Assembly (NCBI GenBank): GCA_963666895.2
Contig: CAXXNS010000008.1
Span: 1-64,000, forward strand
Direction: 5' to 3'
DNA from: G963666895 sp963666895
GTDB lineage: Bacteria > Desulfobacterota > Desulfovibrionia > Desulfovibrionales > Desulfovibrionaceae
DNA length: 64,000 bases
Shown: in pieces, positions 39,926 to 47,824 of the stretch
How the letters are laid out: each line of letters opens with the position of its first letter
How positions within the stretch are numbered: the first letter of the stretch is position 1
Notes under the pieces: model-generated
The model's input: the letters and a program-made list of their open reading frames with translations, nothing else
Databases searched by the model: none
What the model was told of the DNA's origin: nothing
Position numbers and translations under genes: made by a program

Positions 39926-42643
39926 CTACGCCTTGAGTCCGGCCAGGACCTTCTCGGGCAGGGCCGGAAGCTGGCGGATGCGCACGCCGCAGGCGTTGTG
40001 GATGGCGTTGATCACCGCCGGGTGCGGGGCGCAGAGCGGAATCTCGCCCGTGCCGGACGCGCCGAACGGACCGTCGGGACGCGCGCTCTCCACGTAGATC
40101 AGCTCGATGTCGTCCGGGATCTGCTGGATGTACGGGAACCCGGCGCCGGCCATGGTGGAGTGCTTCTTGATGTCCTCGTAGTCCTCGGTGAGCGCCAGGC
40201 CGATGCCCTGGGCGATGCCGCCGTAGAGCTGGCCGTCCACCACCAGGAAGTTGTTCACCTTGCCCACGTCGGCCACCATGGTCATCTTCTCGACCGTGGT
40301 CTTGCCCGTGGCCGTCTCCACCGCCACCTCGGCCATGAACAGGCCGTACATGTAGCAGCAGAAGGGGTTGCCTTGGCCGTTCTCGTCGCAGTTGTTGGCC
40401 GGGGCGGTGAACTTGCCCTCGTAGCGCAGGGCCAGCTTGTCGGCCACCATCTCGTCGTAGGTGCGGAAGCCGCCGCCGGGCTTCGTCATGGCCGCGATGA
40501 GCTGTTCGCACGCGTTCTTGGTGGCCTGGCCGGTCATGACCTGGGAGCGGGAGCCCCCGGCCGGGCCGGAGTTGGGCACCAGGCTGGTGTCGTTCATGAC
40601 CAGGTGGATCTTGTCCGGAGCCAGGTTCAGGGGCTGCAGGGCCTCGTGGGCCGTGCCCAGGGAACCCATGTCGGCGCCCTGGCCGTGGTCCTCCCAGCAG
40701 GTGTACAGGGTCACGCTGCCGTCGGCGTTGAGCTCGATGTCCACCTGGGAGGCGTCCGGGCCGTCCAGGCCCGAGCCGTATACGCCCACGGCCACGCCCA
40801 CGCCGCGCTTGACCTCGGCGGTGGAGTCCTTCTTGGCCTTCTCCAGGGCGGCCTTGTACTTGGGCCGCAGCTTGTCGATCATCTCGGGCAGGGAGTAGAC
40901 CTCGGGGTCCTGGCCCGTGGGCGTGGTGGAACCCTTGCGGTAGACGTTCTTGTACCGCAGCTCCAGCGGGTCCATGCCCAGCTTCTCGGCCAGTTCGTCC
41001 ATGCACACCTCGGAGGCGAACTCGGCCTCCGGACCGCCGTAGCCGCGGAAGGCCGCGCCCCAGGCGTGGTTGGTGCATACGGTGCGGCCCTCGCCGCGGA
41101 TGGCCGGGATGTTGTAGCCCGCGCCGATGAACTGCGCGCCGCGCAGGGTCAGCAGGTCGCCGAACTCGGAGTAGGGGCCGTGGTCCACGGTCCAGTCGGT
41201 CTCCATGGCCAGCAGCTTGCCGTCCTTGTCCGCGGCGAAGCGCACGTTGGTGAACTGGGGCGAGCGCTTTCCGGTGTAGGTCTGCTGCTGGTACCAGGAG
41301 TAGTTCAGGAAGCAGGGCCGTCCGGTGGCCAGGGCGGCCGCGCCCACGAGGGCTTCCATGGTCGGGCTGAACTTGTAGCCGAAGGTGCCGCCCGCGCCGT
41401 TCTGGCGCATGACGATCTTCTCGGGCTCAACGCCCAGGCCCGGAGCGATCATGAACAGGTGCAGGTGCAGGCCGATGGACTTGGAGTGGATGCACAGGCG
41501 GTCCTCCTCGTCCATGTAGGCGAAGCCCACGTCCGGCTCGATGGGCATGTGCGGCTGGCGCTGGGTGTAGTACTCGCCCTCGGCCACCACGTCGGCCTTG
41601 TCGAAGACGGGCTTGGTGTCTCCGCCCTTGGCGATGTTCTGGAGGTAGTAGACGTTGGGCGTGCCCGGATGGATCTCCATGGCGTCGTCGGCCATGGCCG
41701 CGGGCGCGCTCATGTATTCGGGCAGCTGTTCCAGGTCCACCTTGACCTTGGCCGCGGCGGCCTTGGCGCTCTTGGCGCTGTCCGCGCACACGATGGCCAG
41801 GGCGTCGCCGAACTGGAACACCTTCTCGTCGCACAGGATGGGACGGTCCCAGCCGTCGCCCTTGTTGGTGGGGAAGGTGATCAGGCCGGTGATGCGGTTC
41901 TTGCCCTTGACGTCCTTGTGGGTGACCACCTTGAACACGCCGGGCATCTTCTCGGCTTCGGACACGTCGATGTTCTTGATCTTGGCGTGGGAGACCTCGG
42001 CCTGGACCAGCTCGCAGTACAGGGAGCCCTTGGGCAGCTTCAGGCCCAGGTCGGCGCCGAAGTCCCAGGTGCCGGTGACCTTGGCGATGGCCGTGGGACG
42101 GGGATACTTGGTGCCCCAGATGCGGCCGTCCTTGGGAATCTGGAACAGCAGGTCGTCCACGGACTTGTCGCCGCGCATGACCGCGGCCGCGTCCATGACC
42201 GCGTCCACCAGGGGCTTGTACCCGGTGCAGCGGCAGGCGTTGCGGTGCTTCTGGAACCAGTCGCGCACGTCCGCGCGGGTGGGCTTGGGATTCTGGTCCA
42301 ACAGGGCGTAGGTGGAGACGATGAAGCCCGGGGAGCAGAAGCCGCACTGGGCCGCGCCGTGGGCGATCCAGGCCACCTGGATGGGATGCAGGTTGCCGGG
42401 CTGGCCGATGCCCTCCAGGGTCAGGATGTCGGCCCCGTTGTCGAGCTTGCCGAACTTGCGCGTGCAGGAACGGACAAGCTTGCCGTCCATGTACACGGTA
42501 CAGGCGCCGCACTGGCCCTGGGCGCAGCCGATCTTGACGCTGGTCAGGCCCGCGTTCTCGCGCAGGACCGTGGCCAGGGAGTCGTCCCCGTCGGCCATGA
42601 CCATGCGGGAGACTCCGTTGATGGTAAGCGTTCGCTTCAACAT
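39926..42643 (-). CDS. mop: Molybdenum aldehyde oxidoreductase (Mop/AOR)
   Basis: Xanthine-oxidase-family molybdoenzyme oxidising aldehydes to acids with molybdopterin cytosine dinucleotide. 905 residues, against 907 in D. gigas Mop. Cys40/45/48/60 bind the plant-type [2Fe-2S] cluster and Cys100/103/137/139 the second one, the same numbers as in the D. gigas structure (from memory). The molybdenum domain has GAGGTFGYK, GAAFRGYGGPEAE and near the end GASGTGE, whose Glu867 matches catalytic Glu869. No FAD domain, so electrons leave through Fe-S clusters to a partner, perhaps the redox protein next door. AAGGAGG supports the start. Confidence 0.97.
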   Translation of the reverse strand: MLKRTLTINGVSRMVMADGDDSLATVLRENAGLTSVKIGCAQGQCGACTVYMDGKLVRSCTRKFGKLDNGADILTLEGIGQPGNLHPIQVAWIAHGAAQCGFCSPGFIVSTYALLDQNPKPTRADVRDWFQKHRNACRCTGYKPLVDAVMDAAAVMRGDKSVDDLLFQIPKDGRIWGTKYPRPTAIAKVTGTWDFGADLGLKLPKGSLYCELVQAEVSHAKIKNIDVSEAEKMPGVFKVVTHKDVKGKNRITGLITFPTNKGDGWDRPILCDEKVFQFGDALAIVCADSAKSAKAAAAKVKVDLEQLPEYMSAPAAMADDAMEIHPGTPNVYYLQNIAKGGDTKPVFDKADVVAEGEYYTQRQPHMPIEPDVGFAYMDEEDRLCIHSKSIGLHLHLFMIAPGLGVEPEKIVMRQNGAGGTFGYKFSPTMEALVGAAALATGRPCFLNYSWYQQQTYTGKRSPQFTNVRFAADKDGKLLAMETDWTVDHGPYSEFGDLLTLRGAQFIGAGYNIPAIRGEGRTVCTNHAWGAAFRGYGGPEAEFASEVCMDELAEKLGMDPLELRYKNVYRKGSTTPTGQDPEVYSLPEMIDKLRPKYKAALEKAKKDSTAEVKRGVGVAVGVYGSGLDGPDASQVDIELNADGSVTLYTCWEDHGQGADMGSLGTAHEALQPLNLAPDKIHLVMNDTSLVPNSGPAGGSRSQVMTGQATKNACEQLIAAMTKPGGGFRTYDEMVADKLALRYEGKFTAPANNCDENGQGNPFCCYMYGLFMAEVAVETATGKTTVEKMTMVADVGKVNNFLVVDGQLYGGIAQGIGLALTEDYEDIKKHSTMAGAGFPYIQQIPDDIELIYVESARPDGPFGASGTGEIPLCAPHPAVINAIHNACGVRIRQLPALPEKVLAGLKA

Positions 42644-42711
42644 GAATCAAACCTCCTTGCGCCCTGTGGGCGGGTCTATTCGAGTATTGCCATTGTGAAG
42701 AGTTGCCTCGG

Positions 42712-43731
42712 TTATTTGCCGAACGGACAGATGGGGTAGTGGCAGACCTTGCAGCCCGAGCAGAAGCCGCCGTGCCCCAGGTCCACGATGTCCTCCCTGG
42801 CGACGCGCTCCCCGGCCAGAAGGCGGACGACCACCAGGTCGAAGATGCTGGCCTTGTAGTACATGACGCAGCCGGGCAGCCCCAGGATGGGCACGCCGTT
42901 CTTGTAGGCCAGCACGAACATGACGCCCGGGAAGGTGGGCGCGCCGTAGGTGACCATCTTGGCCCCGGTGGCCTGGATGGCGGCCGGGGTCTGGTCGTCC
43001 GGGTCCACGGACATGCCGCCCGTGACCACCACCATGTCCGCGCCCTGGTCCAGGAAGTCCTCGATGGCCCGGCGGGTCATGACCGGGTCGTCGCTGACCA
43101 GCTTCTGGTCCATGACCACGGACTCCACCGCGCTGAACTTCTTGCGGATCACCGGGCCGAACTTGTCCTGGATGCGGCCGTGGAACACCTCGTTGCCCGT
43201 GGTCACCAGGCCGACCCGGAAGCGGGCCAAGGGAGCCACCCGGACCACGGGTCCGGCCTTGGCGCAGATGGCCTCCACGGCCTCCACCTTGGCCCCGTCT
43301 ATGACCAGCGGCACCACGCGGGCTCCGGCCACGTCGCGGGCGGTCTGGATGTGGGTGTTGTTGTGCACGGTGGCCACGGCCATCTCTTCCACCGAGTTGA
43401 TCCGGCGCAGGGCGTCCACGTCGACCTTGAGCAGGCCCGGGTCGGCCCGCAGGTTCACGCGGCCCTCGCAGACCTTGGACAGGGTCAGGCCGGGCCCGGC
43501 GATGGCCCGGGCGATGCGCTGGGCGGCCTCGTCCTCGTGGACCTGGCCGTCTTCCAGGCTCAGGGCGTAGATGTGCTCCTTGCCGATGTCCAGCAACTCG
43601 GGGATGTCTTCCGGCTTGATCACGTGCCCCTTGCGGAAAGCCGGGCCCTTGCACTGGCCGGGAATGATGCGGGTCATGTCGTGACAAAGCACCATGCCCA
43701 CGGCATCCCGCACCGATACGGTCTTGATCAT
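42712..43731 (-). CDS. Molybdopterin-binding protein (MoeA/MogA-like fold) with C-terminal Cys cluster
   Basis: 339-residue protein with a MoCF-biosynthesis (MoeA/MogA) domain: VGLVTTGNEVFHGRI, VVVTGGMSVDPDDQTP and LGLPGCVMYYKA. The N-terminal part (SVRDAVGMVLCHDMTRI, GKEHIYAL) resembles the MoeA front domain, but the MoeA length is not reached. The extreme C-terminus is a cysteine cluster, CSGCKVCHYPICPFGK (four Cys), suggesting an Fe-S or zinc site. It is first in the mop cluster, 68 bp before mop, and probably inserts molybdenum or hands cofactor to Mop (inference). An AT-rich promoter region lies upstream. Confidence 0.85.
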   Translation of the reverse strand: MIKTVSVRDAVGMVLCHDMTRIIPGQCKGPAFRKGHVIKPEDIPELLDIGKEHIYALSLEDGQVHEDEAAQRIARAIAGPGLTLSKVCEGRVNLRADPGLLKVDVDALRRINSVEEMAVATVHNNTHIQTARDVAGARVVPLVIDGAKVEAVEAICAKAGPVVRVAPLARFRVGLVTTGNEVFHGRIQDKFGPVIRKKFSAVESVVMDQKLVSDDPVMTRRAIEDFLDQGADMVVVTGGMSVDPDDQTPAAIQATGAKMVTYGAPTFPGVMFVLAYKNGVPILGLPGCVMYYKASIFDLVVVRLLAGERVAREDIVDLGHGGFCSGCKVCHYPICPFGK

Positions 43732-43945
43732 CCCTCTGCTCCGTTCCGATCAATCCGTTTGCGGGTGTCCGCCCGCCTGTCGCGCCCGGTGCGGCGCCAA
43801 GGAGGAAGACACCATTGTTTTGTAATACTAACCGCTTATATTAATTATGCCTGAAAAGACATGAGTGGTCAACGCCCTTAGGCGATATTGACGAAATGAA
43901 TGGTCTGAAAAGGGAGTTTTCGTCCCGGGAGGGACGGCGGGAAAA
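43732..43945 (-). promoter_or_regulatory. Probable promoter region of the mop cluster
   Basis: 214 bp without a gene between modC and the molybdopterin-binding gene. The middle (43815-43860) is AT-rich and on the minus strand holds a TATAAT-like stretch (CATAATTAATATAAGC). GAGGAAG-type ribosome-site sequences lie nearer the start. I see no copy of the palindrome found upstream of tunR. Confidence 0.4.
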
Positions 43946-44617
43946 TCAGTTTTTCAGGTCGTCGTGGCGGGTGCTCAGGCGGTCCGCCTGCCACAGGGGG
44001 TCGGCGTGGCCGTCCACGATGGGCACGATGTCGTCGGCCAGGAATTCGGCCTCGTCCAGGTCGTGGGTCACGTGCAGGATGGGAATCTCCAGGTCGGACT
44101 TGATGGCCTTGAGTTCCCGGCGCAGCCCTTCGCGGGTGGCCACGTCCAGGGCGGAGAAGGGCTCGTCCAGCAGGAGCAGGACCGGGTCGCTGGCCAGGGC
44201 CTGGCAGAACGCGGCCCGCTGGCGCTCGCCCCCGGAGATGCGGGAGGGCTTTTTGTGCTCCAGGTGGCGGATGCCGAACAGGTCCAGGATCTGGTCCACG
44301 CGCTCGGGCCGCTTGGCCGCGAAGGCCACGTTCTTGCGCACGGTCAGGTGGGGGAACAGGCAATAGTCCTGGAACACGAAGCCCAGGCCGCGCTTGCGGG
44401 GCGGCACGAAGATGTTCTTCCGGGTGTCCACCCAGGTCTGGCCGTTGAGGTTGACCCGGCCTTGGTCGGCCCGTTCCAGCCCGGCGATGACCCGGATCAG
44501 GGTGGTCTTGCCCGCACCCGAGGGCCCGACCAGGGCGGTCAGGGAGCCGGGCATGCAGGATATCTCCACGTCCAGGTCGAAGTAGTTGAGCTTCTTGTGC
44601 ACAACGGCCGTGAGCAT
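43946..44617 (-). CDS. modC: Molybdate/tungstate ABC transporter ATPase, short form
   Basis: ABC ATPase of 223 residues driving oxyanion import. Walker A GPSGAGKTT (~30), Q-loop VFQDYCLF, signature RISGGERQR, Walker B LLLLDEPFSALD and the switch His in HVTHD. The usual C-terminal MOP/TOBE domain of ModC (E. coli ~352 residues) is absent. The start ATG overlaps the modB stop by one base (TGATG). Sensing is instead available in the neighbouring TunR regulator, which has two MOP domains. Assigned to molybdate/tungstate by context with modA and modB. Confidence 0.9.
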   Translation of the reverse strand: MLTAVVHKKLNYFDLDVEISCMPGSLTALVGPSGAGKTTLIRVIAGLERADQGRVNLNGQTWVDTRKNIFVPPRKRGLGFVFQDYCLFPHLTVRKNVAFAAKRPERVDQILDLFGIRHLEHKKPSRISGGERQRAAFCQALASDPVLLLLDEPFSALDVATREGLRRELKAIKSDLEIPILHVTHDLDEAEFLADDIVPIVDGHADPLWQADRLSTRHDDLKN

Positions 44618-45273
44618 CAGTCCCTCCCGCCGTTGAGCTTGTTGATGATCAGCAGGACGATGAAGCTGATGGGGACCAGGGCCAGGGACAGGTTGATGGC
44701 GTCGTTGAACCGCAGCGCCTCCACGGCCTCGAAGATGGCGATGGAGGCCACCTTGGTCTGGCCCGGGATGGAGCCGCCGACCATGAGGATGACCCCGAAC
44801 TCGCCCAGGCTGTGGGCGAAGACCAGGACCGAGGCCGCGGCCAGGCCGCCCAGGCAGTTGGGCAGCACGACCCGGAAGAAGGCCGAGCAGGGCGTCAGCC
44901 CCAGGATGGAGGCGCTCTCCAGGAGGCGCCGGTCGAGTTTTTGGAAGGAAGCGCGCATGGGCTGGACCGCGAAGGGGAGATTGAAGATAAGGGAGGCCAG
45001 CAGGATGCCGGAAAAGCTGAACACCAGGCGGCTGTTGAAAAGGGCCTCCCAGGAGGAGCCGAGGCTCCCCCTGGGGCCCATGACGACAAGCAGTCCGAAG
45101 CCCAGCACCGTGGGCGGCAGGACCATGGGCATGGTGATCAGCGCATCGAACAGACTCTTCCCCGGGAAGCGCCGGAAGGCGAGCAGATAGGCCGCGGGCG
45201 CGGCGATAAGCGGTATGAGGATGGTGGTCAGCAAGGCGAGCTTGGCCGACAACCAGAGCGGGGTCCAGTCCAT
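44617..45273 (-). CDS. modB: Molybdate/tungstate ABC transporter permease
   Basis: Membrane permease of 218 residues with about five to six helices. The cytoplasmic EAA-type loop reads ASILGLTPCSAFFRVVLPNCLGG and couples to ModC. LPPTVLGFGLLVVMGPRG and FAHSLGEFGVILMVGGSIPG are typical ModB motifs. It lies 12 bp after modA and shares one base with modC, so modABC is one transcript. Confidence 0.93.
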   Translation of the reverse strand: MDWTPLWLSAKLALLTTILIPLIAAPAAYLLAFRRFPGKSLFDALITMPMVLPPTVLGFGLLVVMGPRGSLGSSWEALFNSRLVFSFSGILLASLIFNLPFAVQPMRASFQKLDRRLLESASILGLTPCSAFFRVVLPNCLGGLAAASVLVFAHSLGEFGVILMVGGSIPGQTKVASIAIFEAVEALRFNDAINLSLALVPISFIVLLIINKLNGGRD

Positions 45274-45285
45274 GCGTCTTCCAGG

Positions 45286-46020
45286 TTACTTGTATCCGTA
45301 CTTGGTCTTGATTTCCTGCACCGCGGGCGTGCCCAGGAACTCCACGAACTTGGCCACGGCCTCGGGGTGCGGGGCGCTCTTCAGCACGCAGGCGGCCTGG
45401 ATGACCTCGGGGGCCTCCTCGACCAGGGTGTAGCAGCCTTTCTGGCCTTCCTCGGTGAAGACCGAGGAGTAGGCGCAGAAGCCCACGTCGGCCGCGCCCG
45501 AGGTGGCGAACTGGAAGGCCTGGGCGATGGACTGGCCGAAGACCAGCTTGGGCTGCACGGCGTCCCAGAGCCCGGCCGCCTGCATGGCCAGCATGGAGGA
45601 GGTGCCGTAGGGCGCGGTCTCGGTGTTGGCGATGGCCACTTTGGCCACCTTGTCGGACATCACGGCCTCTGTCCAGGGCATGGCGCAGAGATCGGCGTCG
45701 CGGGTCCACAGCACCACCTGGCCCTTGGCGTAGATGAAGGGCTCGTCGGCCAGGCCGTCGGCAAAGAGCTTGTCGGGCCGTTTCTGGTCCGCGGCCAGGA
45801 GCATGTCGAACGGCGCTCCGTTGGTGATCTGGCCGTAGAGCTTGCCCGTGGAGGCGTAGGTGGCTTCCACTTTCAGGCCGGTCTGGGCCTCGAACAGGGG
45901 GATGATCTCCTGCATGGCCGGCATGAAGTTGGCGGCCTGGGCGATGAACAGGTCGGCCGCGGCCGCGGGCAGCGGCAAGGCCAGGAGGAACAGGGCGAGC
46001 AGCGCGTACAGTCGTTTCAT
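45286..46020 (-). CDS. modA: Molybdate/tungstate-binding periplasmic protein
   Basis: Substrate-binding protein of 244 residues. Signal peptide ~1-23 (ending PAAAA), then DLFIAQAANFMPAMQEI, where the oxyanion site begins, ATYASTGKLYGQITNGAPFDMLLAADQKRP and NTETAPYGTSSMLAM. These are ModA family motifs; the choice between molybdate and tungstate cannot be made by eye. GAGGTG six bases upstream fixes the start at 46020. Transcription probably starts in the modA-tunR gap, near the palindrome at 46113-46144, as for TunR-activated modA genes in other sulfate reducers. Confidence 0.93.
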   Translation of the reverse strand: MKRLYALLALFLLALPLPAAAADLFIAQAANFMPAMQEIIPLFEAQTGLKVEATYASTGKLYGQITNGAPFDMLLAADQKRPDKLFADGLADEPFIYAKGQVVLWTRDADLCAMPWTEAVMSDKVAKVAIANTETAPYGTSSMLAMQAAGLWDAVQPKLVFGQSIAQAFQFATSGAADVGFCAYSSVFTEEGQKGCYTLVEEAPEVIQAACVLKSAPHPEAVAKFVEFLGTPAVQEIKTKYGYK

Positions 46021-46112
46021 GGGATACACCTCATTCTTGGTTTGCAATACGGTGGGGTTGACCCTATCGTGGGCATGCCGAACAATAGGACTGGCGGGTC
46101 GGGTCGGGCAAT

Positions 46113-46144
46113 CAGGTCACGCGAATTCCGGAACGCGTGACATG
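46113..46144. promoter_or_regulatory. Palindromic operator between modA and tunR (probable TunR site)
   Basis: Perfect arms GTCACGCG (46116-46123) and CGCGTGAC (46134-46141) around a 10-bp centre, extendable with one mismatch to 32 bp. The length and two-arm layout match the ~30-bp TunR-binding motif reported for sulfate reducers. The right arm overlaps the -35 element of the tunR promoter. Confidence 0.65.
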
Positions 46145-46164
46145 GTTTTGCACAATTGTATAAA
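46137..46164 (+). promoter_or_regulatory. tunR promoter
   Basis: GTGACA (46137-46142), 16-bp spacer, TATAAA (46159-46164), ten bases before ATG 46174. The -35 lies inside the palindromic operator, which suggests autoregulation. Confidence 0.6.
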
Positions 46165-46173
46165 GCGGGGATC

Positions 46174-47238
46174 ATGAGCGAACGCGGCAAACTTCAATTG
46201 GCCTCGCAAGAGGTGTTCACCGTGCCCGAGGGGGTGCGCCATCTGACGGCCGAGGAACTGGCCCGGCTGGAGCATGCCTTCGCGGACTGGCGCGAGCGGG
46301 CCGGGGTGCCGGCCTGGATTCCTTCGCGCCGCCGCATGCAACTGATATTTTTGCTCTTGCGCCATACCGGGGCCCGGCTGGGCGAGGTGCTGGCCCTGGA
46401 CGTGGACCAGGACATAGACGCCACGGCGGGCGTGGTCCGGTTGGGCCGGGGCAAGAGCCGGAGGGAGGTGCCCGTGCCCGACCGGCTGGCCCGGGAGCTG
46501 CGGGGCCTGCTGCAGGACCCGTCCATGATGGTCCGGGAGCGCGCCCACGAGGAGGGCTGGTTCCACGTGGACCAGGGATATCTGCGCCGGGTGTTCTACG
46601 CCCGGGCCAAGGAGTGCGGCCTTTCCCCGGAGCTGGCCAATCCGCGCGTTTTGCGGAACTCGCGGGCCGTGGAGCTGCTGCGCAGCGGCGTGCCCCTGGG
46701 CGTGGTCCGGCACATCCTGGGCCAGTCCTCCACGGACCTGACCTCGGTGTTCCAGCATTTTTCCCAGGGCGCGGCCAATTCCCTGGTGCGCAGCCTGGCC
46801 CTGCGGGACCTGCCCAGCCGCACCAGCGCCCGCAACACCTTCCTGGGCCAGATCAGCCAGGTCCGGTGCGACGGGGTCATGGCCGACGTGTGCCTGGAGA
46901 CCGAGGACAAGGAGCGGCTGTACGCGGTCATCACCCAGGAGAGCCTGACCGCCCTGGGCCTGGAGGTCGGGGCGCCCGTGGCGGCCACGGTCAAGGCGCC
47001 CCTGGTGGACGTGTTTCAGCTCGGGGCGACGCCGGGCAGCGCCCGGAACCGCTTCCGGGCCACCATCACCTCCCTGCGCTCCAGCGACGTTCTGACCGAG
47101 GTTTCCGGCCGGACCGGGCTCGGCAACAAGCTGTGCGCCCTGGTCTCGGCCGAGAGTGTGAAGGAACTGGGCCTGTCCGTGGGGGACGATGCCGTGTTCC
47201 AGTTCAAGGCCTTGTCCGTGGTCTTGAACACGGTCTAG
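46174..47238 (+). CDS. tunR: TunR-type tungstate/molybdate regulator (dead tyrosine recombinase + two MOP domains)
   Basis: Transcription factor of 354 residues. Residues ~25-210 have the fold of XerC/XerD recombinases. Arg68 (GARLGEV) and Lys94 (GRGKSRR) remain, but the His-x-x-Arg-His box is R158-V-L-R161-N162, the LGH histidine is Gln184, and the nucleophilic Tyr is Phe193 (SVFQHF), so it cannot cut DNA. Two MOP oxyanion-binding domains follow (~220-283 and ~292-354, each beginning SARN). The combination matches the published TunR family of sulfate-reducing deltaproteobacteria, which activates modABC and is damped by tungstate. It is divergent from modA. Confidence 0.9.
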   Translation: MSERGKLQLASQEVFTVPEGVRHLTAEELARLEHAFADWRERAGVPAWIPSRRRMQLIFLLLRHTGARLGEVLALDVDQDIDATAGVVRLGRGKSRREVPVPDRLARELRGLLQDPSMMVRERAHEEGWFHVDQGYLRRVFYARAKECGLSPELANPRVLRNSRAVELLRSGVPLGVVRHILGQSSTDLTSVFQHFSQGAANSLVRSLALRDLPSRTSARNTFLGQISQVRCDGVMADVCLETEDKERLYAVITQESLTALGLEVGAPVAATVKAPLVDVFQLGATPGSARNRFRATITSLRSSDVLTEVSGRTGLGNKLCALVSAESVKELGLSVGDDAVFQFKALSVVLNTV

Positions 47239-47244
47239 TCCGGC

Positions 47245-47814
47245 CTATTTCTTCAGCGCCTTGCCCACGCTCCAGCAGCGGCCCAGGGCCGGGCCCAATC
47301 CGTAGTATTGCACCGTGGCCATGTCGAAGAGCAGGGGATGGACCTTGGCCGGGTCGGGCCTGCCGTCCGTGAGCACTGCCTCGTCCGCGTGGGTCTCCAC
47401 GATCTCGCCCACGAAGATGTCGTGCTTGCCGTACTCCAGGACGTCCTTGAGGCGGCACTCCATGCACACCGGACAGGCCTTGATGAGCGGGGCGTGGGCC
47501 GTCTGGCCGTAGAAGACCTCGAACAGCCCGGACTTGTCCGTGTCCGCGCCGCTGACCAGCCCGGCGTAGTCGGTCTGGACCATGAGGTCCTTCCCCGGAA
47601 TGTTGACGCTGAAGGCCCGGTGTTCCTTGATCCCCGCGTTGGTGAAGTGGGCCTTGTTGACCCCGAAGCTCAGGTACTGGGGCTGGCCGTGGTTCAGGAT
47701 GCCCACGTGGGCGATGGTGACGAAGTTCACCCTGCCGTCCACCTCCGCGCCCAGGAGCACGGTCAGGGACGGGTACAGGGCGTTGACCGGGCCGATGGCT
47801 TTCTTGCCGGACAT
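47245..47814 (-). CDS. Flavin reductase family protein (FMN split barrel)
   Basis: 189-residue flavoprotein of the flavin reductase/DIM6-NTAB family. Visible: YPSLTVLLGAEVDGRVNFVTIAHVG, the FMN-binding NKAHFTNAGIKEHRAFSVN, and a Cys pair in CPVCMECRLKD. Such proteins reduce flavins with NAD(P)H or act as FMN-binding electron carriers. AAGGAG seven bases before ATG 47814 sets the start. It is ten bases downstream of the nitroreductase gene, so both are probably one operon. Its stop is six bases from that of the convergent tunR. Confidence 0.85.
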   Translation of the reverse strand: MSGKKAIGPVNALYPSLTVLLGAEVDGRVNFVTIAHVGILNHGQPQYLSFGVNKAHFTNAGIKEHRAFSVNIPGKDLMVQTDYAGLVSGADTDKSGLFEVFYGQTAHAPLIKACPVCMECRLKDVLEYGKHDIFVGEIVETHADEAVLTDGRPDPAKVHPLLFDMATVQYYGLGPALGRCWSVGKALKK

Positions 47815-47824
47815 GTCGGACTCC

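Noticed and set aside
39017..42739. Open frame of about 1240 codons on the plus strand across mop
   Set aside because: Antisense shadow of mop, caused by strong GC3 bias.
43732..46173. Molybdenum cofactor riboswitch upstream of modA or the mop cluster
   Set aside because: The leaders are short or AT-rich and no conserved multi-stem aptamer could be recognised; a covariance-model search would be decisive.
46174..47238. Phage integrase
   Set aside because: Catalytic Tyr and His are replaced, and two MOP domains plus modABC neighbours identify a regulator.
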